Source of the DNA: Flavobacteriales bacterium
GTDB lineage: Bacteria; Bacteroidota; Bacteroidia; CAIKAF01
DNA length: 64,000 bases
NCBI GenBank assembly: GCA_025055635.1
Contig: JANWWQ010000004.1
Location: forward strand, 20,478-84,477
Reading direction: 5' to 3'
Within the stretch, counting starts at the first letter, position 1, and each line of letters begins with the position of its first letter. The translations under genes were made by a program, and so were the position numbers. Shown piece after piece: positions 58,305 to 64,000 of this stretch. Below the pieces are notes generated by a model. That model saw only the letters and a program-made list of their open reading frames with translations, did no database searches and was not told the origin of the DNA.

Positions 58305-59924
58305 ATGGCTTCTGGTAAGTTAACGCCTCGTCAGAAAATGATCAACATGATGTACCTCGTGTTGACGGCTCTTCTGGCACTGAATGTCTCCAAAGAAGTA
58401 TTGGATGCCTTTATCGTGGTGAATGAAGGAATGATGGTACAAAAAGGAAATATTGAACGAAAGAATAATCTCACCCTGGCCGATTTTGAAGAATTGAAGA
58501 TCCTCTACGACAAACCTGAACAGCGCGAGTATTATGAAAAAACAATCAAGCCATGGTTTGACAAAGCCCTTGAGGTCAATAAAATGGCCAATGAACTTGT
58601 GGATTACATTGAAAATATGAAGGCGGAGTTAGTGGCCACTGCGGAAGGTATTCCTAAAGAAGACGTACTCCAGGGAAAGTTCAATTTATTCGATCTTGGT
58701 AAAAAAGATAATGTTGAAATTCCTGCCCAGTACTTTGGCACAGCCAACCCTCCCGGTACAGGAGGAAGGGCCTCCGAGCTGAAAAAAAAGCTAGAGGAGT
58801 TCAGGGATGCTTTGCTCAGCACCAGATTCCTTAAGGACATGAAGGACACTGCTCGGTTCCGGTTTAATTTAAGTACTTCTAAACAATTTGATTTCCGTGA
58901 AAAACACGAGGTAGAGTGGGAAATGTACTATTTCTACCATTTCCCTTTAGCCGAACAGATTGTGGAGCTTTCCAAATGGCAAAACAATGTACGCGACGCC
59001 GAAGGCCAGATGCTCCGGTATTTATACGAAAAAGTGGCATCAAACTCCTTCAAGTTTGATGCTGTAAAGGCCGCCATAATTCCTAAATCAAATGTTGTGT
59101 TTGAAGGCAATCCCTTTGAGGCTGAAATTTTCCTGGCCGCCTATAACACCACTAAAAATCCGGACATTGTGCTCCAGAGCGGAGGAAGCATCACCGAATA
59201 TAAAGACGGGCGTGGTATATTTAAACAAATAGCCACAGGAGAAGGGGAAAAAACCGTTAAAGGCATCATTAGAATCATGGATCCTGCCACGGGTCTTACA
59301 CGGGAAGAGCCCTTTGAAACTAAATACCAAGTGGCTAAGCCCATGATGTCAGTGACGCCCGACAAAATGAATGTCTTTTATCGGGGCCTGGAAAACCCCG
59401 TCACAATCACAGTACCCGGAGTAGCCCCCTCAGCCGTTTCAGCCACCTGTGAAGGATGCCTGGAATTCCGCTCTCTGGGAAAGGGCAAATACATCGTGAA
59501 GCCCGGTCAGGGCAACGAGGCTAAAATCAGCGTATCCGTTAAATTAGACGATAAGCGTATCCAACAAATGGGAACCGCCAGATTCCGTATTAAGAGGATT
59601 CCTGATCCCACCATCAAGTTTGCAGGGAAAGAATCCGGAGAAATCCTTACTCCTGCTGAAGCCTCCGCTTCCGGCGCCGTAGTTCCTGTTTTGAAGGATT
59701 TTGACTTTGAAGTATTTGCAAAAATTCTGGGATTTACTGTTTCTTTTGATCCAGGCACTGGTTCTATACGCGATTATCAAGTAACTGGCAACGTAATTCC
59801 TCAGGAAGTGCTCAATCAAATTCGTAAAATACCCAAGGGTAAAAAACTTTACATTGACAATATTACTGTGTTGATGCCTGACAATACCAAACGAACAGCT
59901 TTTGCTTCCTTCACCATAAAATAA
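58305..59924 (+). CDS. gldM: T9SS motor protein GldM/PorM
   Basis: GKLTPRQKMINMMYLVLTALLALNVSKEVLDAFIVVNEGM. Confidence 0.96.
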   Translation: MASGKLTPRQKMINMMYLVLTALLALNVSKEVLDAFIVVNEGMMVQKGNIERKNNLTLADFEELKILYDKPEQREYYEKTIKPWFDKALEVNKMANELVDYIENMKAELVATAEGIPKEDVLQGKFNLFDLGKKDNVEIPAQYFGTANPPGTGGRASELKKKLEEFRDALLSTRFLKDMKDTARFRFNLSTSKQFDFREKHEVEWEMYYFYHFPLAEQIVELSKWQNNVRDAEGQMLRYLYEKVASNSFKFDAVKAAIIPKSNVVFEGNPFEAEIFLAAYNTTKNPDIVLQSGGSITEYKDGRGIFKQIATGEGEKTVKGIIRIMDPATGLTREEPFETKYQVAKPMMSVTPDKMNVFYRGLENPVTITVPGVAPSAVSATCEGCLEFRSLGKGKYIVKPGQGNEAKISVSVKLDDKRIQQMGTARFRIKRIPDPTIKFAGKESGEILTPAEASASGAVVPVLKDFDFEVFAKILGFTVSFDPGTGSIRDYQVTGNVIPQEVLNQIRKIPKGKKLYIDNITVLMPDNTKRTAFASFTIK

Positions 59925-59937
59925 AAACTTTTCGGCC

Positions 59938-60804
59938 ATGAAAACCCCCCGTTCACTTCCTCTTTATCTGACAGGAATTCTTGGAGGAGCCTTCGTGATC
60001 CCTGCCATCCAAGCCCAAGTAGATATTCCTCGGGATTTACCCTACGAAAAGGTAAATACAGAATCCCGAAGAGTGGTGCCCTACCCTTCCTTGCGCGAAG
60101 CAGATGTGATGTGGAGTCGGCGAATCTGGCGTATCATTGACCTTCGCGATAAGATGAACCAATTTATGTACTATCCCAAGGAACCGACTAACGGTCGGCG
60201 TAATTTCATGGATATCATTATGAAATCAATTCTTGAGGATAAGACCATCAAAGCCTATGACCCTCAATACGACGATTTTCGTTTACAAATGACCTCGGCC
60301 GAAGTGGCCCGCATAGGAGTGGATACCATCCGAAAAACCCTTACGCGGCCTGAGCCACCTTATGAAGAATACGATACTGTTATCGTTAACCCTTTTGAAT
60401 ACACGAGGGTGAAAAAACTTAAAGTGAAGGAAGATTGGTTTTTTGACCGCCAGCGTTCAGTCCTAGAGGTGCGTATTCTGGGTATTTGCCCTGTGTTTGA
60501 CAAGTTGGACCCTCAAACCAGGGAATTCCGCGGCTATTCAGATATGTTCTGGATCTATTTCCCAGATGCTCGTAAGGTACTTGCCAATGAAGAAGTCTAT
60601 TTACAATTCCATAACACGGCTCATCAAATCACATATGACGATGTATTTATGAAGCGCCTTTTTCAAAGTTATATCTATAAGGAAGATAATATTTATGACC
60701 GCCGCATTGATCAGTATGTTAAAAACGGATTGGATGCCCTTCTGGAATCAGAAAGAATTAAAGAAAGCATCCGCAATTTTGAACACGACCTTTGGGAGCA
60801 GTAA
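59938..60804 (+). CDS. gldN: T9SS protein GldN/PorN
   Basis: EADVMWSRRIWRIIDLRDKMNQFMYYPKEPTNGRRNFMDIIMKSI. Confidence 0.95.
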   Translation: MKTPRSLPLYLTGILGGAFVIPAIQAQVDIPRDLPYEKVNTESRRVVPYPSLREADVMWSRRIWRIIDLRDKMNQFMYYPKEPTNGRRNFMDIIMKSILEDKTIKAYDPQYDDFRLQMTSAEVARIGVDTIRKTLTRPEPPYEEYDTVIVNPFEYTRVKKLKVKEDWFFDRQRSVLEVRILGICPVFDKLDPQTREFRGYSDMFWIYFPDARKVLANEEVYLQFHNTAHQITYDDVFMKRLFQSYIYKEDNIYDRRIDQYVKNGLDALLESERIKESIRNFEHDLWEQ

Positions 60805-60816
60805 AAAATTACGCAC

Positions 60817-61641
60817 TTAATTTAATAGAAAAGTCTCCTGAATGGAGGCTTTTTTATTTAAAAACTTATGGCAAAGATCCATAAAACCAGGAGTCAACAT
60901 AGAGAGGTGGATGGCCGTTTGATCCGGCAATAGATGATGGGAGAGTCCTAAATCCAATTGATGCTGAACTTCTAATCTACGTTTTACGTGTCGGGCCACA
61001 ATTTCGGGCGGATTCAAAATCTCTACCTTGTACCAAAAGAAGTCGTTAAAATCATCATATAGAAAAGGATAATGTGTACAGGCGGGTACCAGGCATTGAA
61101 TTGGTCTGAAAAGATCATTTTTCAAATAATGCCGGATAACTTCTCGAGCCACTGGCGTGCCCGCGAAGCCCTCTTCCACCAGGGGTGCCAATAAAGGAGT
61201 GGCTAAGGCCCTCACTTCTAAATCAGATCTAAGCCGACGCAATTTTTCCTGATAAATGCCCGACTGAATGGTGGCCCGGGTGCCAATCAGGCCAATGCAA
61301 CGCAAATCAGAACGCTGAGCCAGGTGGTCTACAACAGGTTGCACCACGTCCACTACACTCACTCCAGGGCCAGCTTCTTCCACGGCCACATCAGCAGCCA
61401 CCGCCGAAGCAGAATTACAGGCAATCACTATGATTTCAGCCCCCTGATCTCTCAGAAACCGCACGATGCGGCGTGTGAGGCGACAAATTAAATCCGGAGA
61501 CTTATCCCCATAGGGCATATTAGCGGTATCCCCATAATAAATGAGAGGGAAACCTGGTAGCTGGCTCTCAATAGCCTTGAGAACCGTGAGGCCGCCCACT
61601 CCGGAATCAAAAATGCCAATAATGGGAAGTTTAGACATCAA
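60817..61641 (-). CDS. murI: Glutamate racemase
   Basis: PIIGIFDSGVGGLTVLKAIESQLPGFPLIYYGDTANMPYGDKSPD; IVIACNSASAVA; LVPACTHYPFL. Confidence 0.96.
   Translation of the reverse strand: MMSKLPIIGIFDSGVGGLTVLKAIESQLPGFPLIYYGDTANMPYGDKSPDLICRLTRRIVRFLRDQGAEIIVIACNSASAVAADVAVEEAGPGVSVVDVVQPVVDHLAQRSDLRCIGLIGTRATIQSGIYQEKLRRLRSDLEVRALATPLLAPLVEEGFAGTPVAREVIRHYLKNDLFRPIQCLVPACTHYPFLYDDFNDFFWYKVEILNPPEIVARHVKRRLEVQHQLDLGLSHHLLPDQTAIHLSMLTPGFMDLCHKFLNKKASIQETFLLN
60832..60855 (+). terminator. Rho-independent terminator after gldN, inside the murI 3' coding end
   Basis: AGTCTCC-TGAAT-GGAGGCT (one T-G pair) followed by a T6 run. Confidence 0.65.
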
Positions 61642-61644
61642 AAA

Positions 61645-62517
61645 CTACCGGCGAAGGGCCTCCAGCATTGTACGACCAATATGCGCCGGCGACTCTACGA
61701 CATGGATCCCGGCTTCGCGCATCACCCGCATTTTTGCCTCGGCTGTGTCTTCAGCACCACCGATGATAGCTCCGGCATGGCCCATCCGCCTTCCTTTAGG
61801 AGCGGTTTGGCCAGCTATAAAACCCACTACCGGTTTGGTGCCGTGTTCCTTTACATATTGTGCGGCTTCCATCTCCATCTGGCCTCCGATTTCACCTATC
61901 AGAATAATGCCTTCCGTTTCAGGATCTTCCATCAGGAGTTGCACCGCCTCTCGTATGGTAGTTCCCACCACGGGATCTCCCCCTATGCCAATGCAAGTGG
62001 ATTGCCCAAGTCCAACTTTGGTAACCTGGTCCACAGCCTCATAAGTGAGTGTACCGGAACGTGAAACGATGCCCACTGTGCCCTTGCGATGAATAAATCC
62101 AGGCATGATACCCACCTTAGCTTCTTCGGGAGTAATTACCCCGGGACAGTTGGGGCCTATCAGCCTGCATGGAAACTGTTGTAAATATCGCTTCACAGCC
62201 ACCATGTCTTGAATAGGAATACCTTCTGTAATAGCCACAATGACCTGGATGCCGGCTTCGGCTGCTTCCATGATGGCATCAGCAGCATAGGCTGGAGGAA
62301 CAAAAATGATGCTCACATTAGCACCCTCATAGCGCACGGCTTCCTCCACTGTGTTGAATACGGGTCGATCTAAATGGCGTGTACCCCCTTTTCCAGGTGT
62401 CACACCACCTACCACCTGGGTACCATAGGCTATCATTTGTTCTGCATGAAAGGTGCCTTCTTTTCCGGTAAATCCCTGCACCACCACGCGCGAATTCTTG
62501 TTGACGAGTACACTCAT
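61645..62517 (-). CDS. sucD: Succinate-CoA ligase subunit alpha
   Basis: [89 protein letters not shown]. Confidence 0.97.
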   Translation of the reverse strand: MSVLVNKNSRVVVQGFTGKEGTFHAEQMIAYGTQVVGGVTPGKGGTRHLDRPVFNTVEEAVRYEGANVSIIFVPPAYAADAIMEAAEAGIQVIVAITEGIPIQDMVAVKRYLQQFPCRLIGPNCPGVITPEEAKVGIMPGFIHRKGTVGIVSRSGTLTYEAVDQVTKVGLGQSTCIGIGGDPVVGTTIREAVQLLMEDPETEGIILIGEIGGQMEMEAAQYVKEHGTKPVVGFIAGQTAPKGRRMGHAGAIIGGAEDTAEAKMRVMREAGIHVVESPAHIGRTMLEALRR

Positions 62518-63128
62518 GACGCTTAATCAAGTTAAAAAGCTAAGGCAAAAGTAAAGTGTTGGCCTTTGAGATTTTCGGAAAAGCACTTGTAAAAATTTTT
62601 AAGAAAAAACCAATAAGAGATGTACTTGGATGTATTCTAAAAGGAACAATAAAATCAGTGGATAAAAAAATAGAACGTTTTTTTGCTGGATGCCCTAAAA
62701 AAGGCTAAATTTCTAACGGAATGTTTTTCTGCATCAGCTTACAGGAATTCTACAAAATAACTGGTCTACCTATGTTAATTTACAGGCTAAATTCAGGTGT
62801 TAAATTTTTTAAGTCTGGTTTTCGAAATATTTTATTCTTGTCTTTAAAAAGTTATTTATAAAGAGAGCTGTCAAAATCTTCCAAAAAAATCTTTCCGTAC
62901 TCCGTACTCTCAATAATGTAAGCAGAAATGAATATATATAAATATAAAATATAATTTTCTATTCATCTAAAATTAATAAATCTTGGAAGAGCTTGGAGAT
63001 TGCTAAAAAAGTGTATCAATATTTAGATTGACACAATCTGGAGGAAGTATTAGAAAGTATATTTTTTATTATTCAGAGGTAGCCGAAAAAATGATGAAAA
63101 GGAAAACTAAAAATTAACTCCCTGAAGT

Positions 63129-63449
63129 TTATCTATCCTTTTTCTGTTGTTTTTTCCTTAATTCCGCCTTTTGTTCCTCGGTGAGAGGAGCGCTTTCATT
63201 CATTTTTCTGTAGGCTTCAGGGTTGTTTTGTATCCAAGCCGCTTTTTCCTGTTGATACCTTTTTTCATCCTCTTCGGGTCGGCCGGTGTGCTTGTACGTG
63301 GGATACGTCGGATGGTCTACGACTTTTACTTCCCGGTAAAGCGTACCGTCCGGCAATCTTTTCAATTCAGGTCGTAAGGCAGGATTTTGGGCCTTTAGGA
63401 TAAAGGCCGAGAAAAGAAGCGATGTTAAAACTAAGATGACTTTGAACAT
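63129..63449 (-). CDS. Small secreted hypothetical protein
   Basis: Signal peptide MFKVILVLTSLLFSAFILKAQ followed by a charged, Lys/Glu-rich tail. Confidence 0.5.
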   Translation of the reverse strand: MFKVILVLTSLLFSAFILKAQNPALRPELKRLPDGTLYREVKVVDHPTYPTYKHTGRPEEDEKRYQQEKAAWIQNNPEAYRKMNESAPLTEEQKAELRKKQQKKDR

Positions 63450-63465
63450 AACGCAATTTTTATTT

Positions 63466-64000
63466 TTAATGCTGAGTTTTCAGAAATCTTAGAATCATTT
63501 TCTCTCCGGAGTCGGTCATTAATTCCAGGAAATACAATCCATCGGCCAGGTGAGCCAGGGAAACATCCACAGCGCCATTCTCTGCGAGAGCTTCCACATC
63601 CATAGGTAGGCATACTTGGCTTCCTGCTAGGTTAAAGGTTCGGTAAGCCCGGATTTTTTGTTTTGAGGGGTTATTCCAGATTAAATGCAGAAGATCAGAA
63701 GCAGGATTGGGATACAACATCAGATGACCTGAAAAATCATTCTCAGCCAGGCCAACGCCTGTTACCTTTACGAAAATGGACATCGTGTAGGAAGAGGAAC
63801 CGCAGGCGTTGCTTACCACCAGGGTCACGAAATAAGTGCCGCTATTCAGATAGGTATGGGTGGGATTCATGGCTGTAGAAGAATTACCATCCCCAAAGCT
63901 CCATTGGTAGGTGCTCCCATTTTGGGAAAGGTTCACAAAGCTCACTGTTCCATTGTTGGTATAGGCTGTATCAAACAGCGCAACGGGTGCGGGATTGACG
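63466..64000 (-). CDS. PKD-domain protein with T9SS C-terminal domain, 5' end beyond window
   Basis: Frame stays open to base 64000 (VNPAPVALFDTAYTNNGTVSFVNLSQNGSTYQWSFGDGNSSTAMNPTHTY); C-terminal LMLYPNPASDLLHLIW...LADGLYFLELMTDSGEKMILRFLKTQH. Confidence 0.85.
   Translation of the reverse strand, partial: VNPAPVALFDTAYTNNGTVSFVNLSQNGSTYQWSFGDGNSSTAMNPTHTYLNSGTYFVTLVVSNACGSSSYTMSIFVKVTGVGLAENDFSGHLMLYPNPASDLLHLIWNNPSKQKIRAYRTFNLAGSQVCLPMDVEALAENGAVDVSLAHLADGLYFLELMTDSGEKMILRFLKTQH

Noticed and set aside
62520-63128. 600-nt non-coding AT-rich gap as a candidate ncRNA locus
   Set aside because: No convincing structured or promoter-plus-terminator arrangement visible by eye.

Overview
The window is a Bacteroidota-type chromosomal segment. 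Evidence: a complete porP-gldK-gldL-gldM-gldN type IX secretion cluster, several T9SS or gliding-type C-terminal secretion domains, a DUF4249/TonB receptor pair, and TAnnTTTG-type -7 promoter motifs. Most of it is housekeeping: prs, L25, truB, mpl-like, radC, rpsT, prfC, rlmN, recJ, fmt, odhB, pabB, lptF/G-like, murI and sucD. RNA genes are ssrA (tmRNA), tRNA-Glu(TTC) and tRNA-Ser(CGA). I saw no CRISPR array, prophage or intact IS. The main accessory feature is a tightly packed, ten-gene, co-directional sulfur island at 31.1-40.1 kb (minus strand): TauE, a CstB-like MBL-rhodanese fusion, a membrane-anchored rhodanese, a CxxC HMA-like protein, two YeeE/YedE transporters, a SoxB-like protein, a TsdA-like diheme cytochrome, a secreted DsrE-like protein and an outer-membrane barrel. 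It lacks SoxXA, SoxYZ and SoxCD, and its flanks are unrelated genes, so it looks like a non-canonical periplasmic sulfane-sulfur/thiosulfate module. Other notable observations: (i) the pabB stop codon lies inside tRNA-Ser; (ii) the rpsT start codon is 5 nt after tRNA-Glu; (iii) a ureohydrolase-fold protein with degraded metal-ligand motifs sits directly upstream of the T9SS cluster; (iv) there is a ComA-like phosphosulfolactate synthase. Assignments come from reading translated motifs only. No database search was run, and start codons are approximate.
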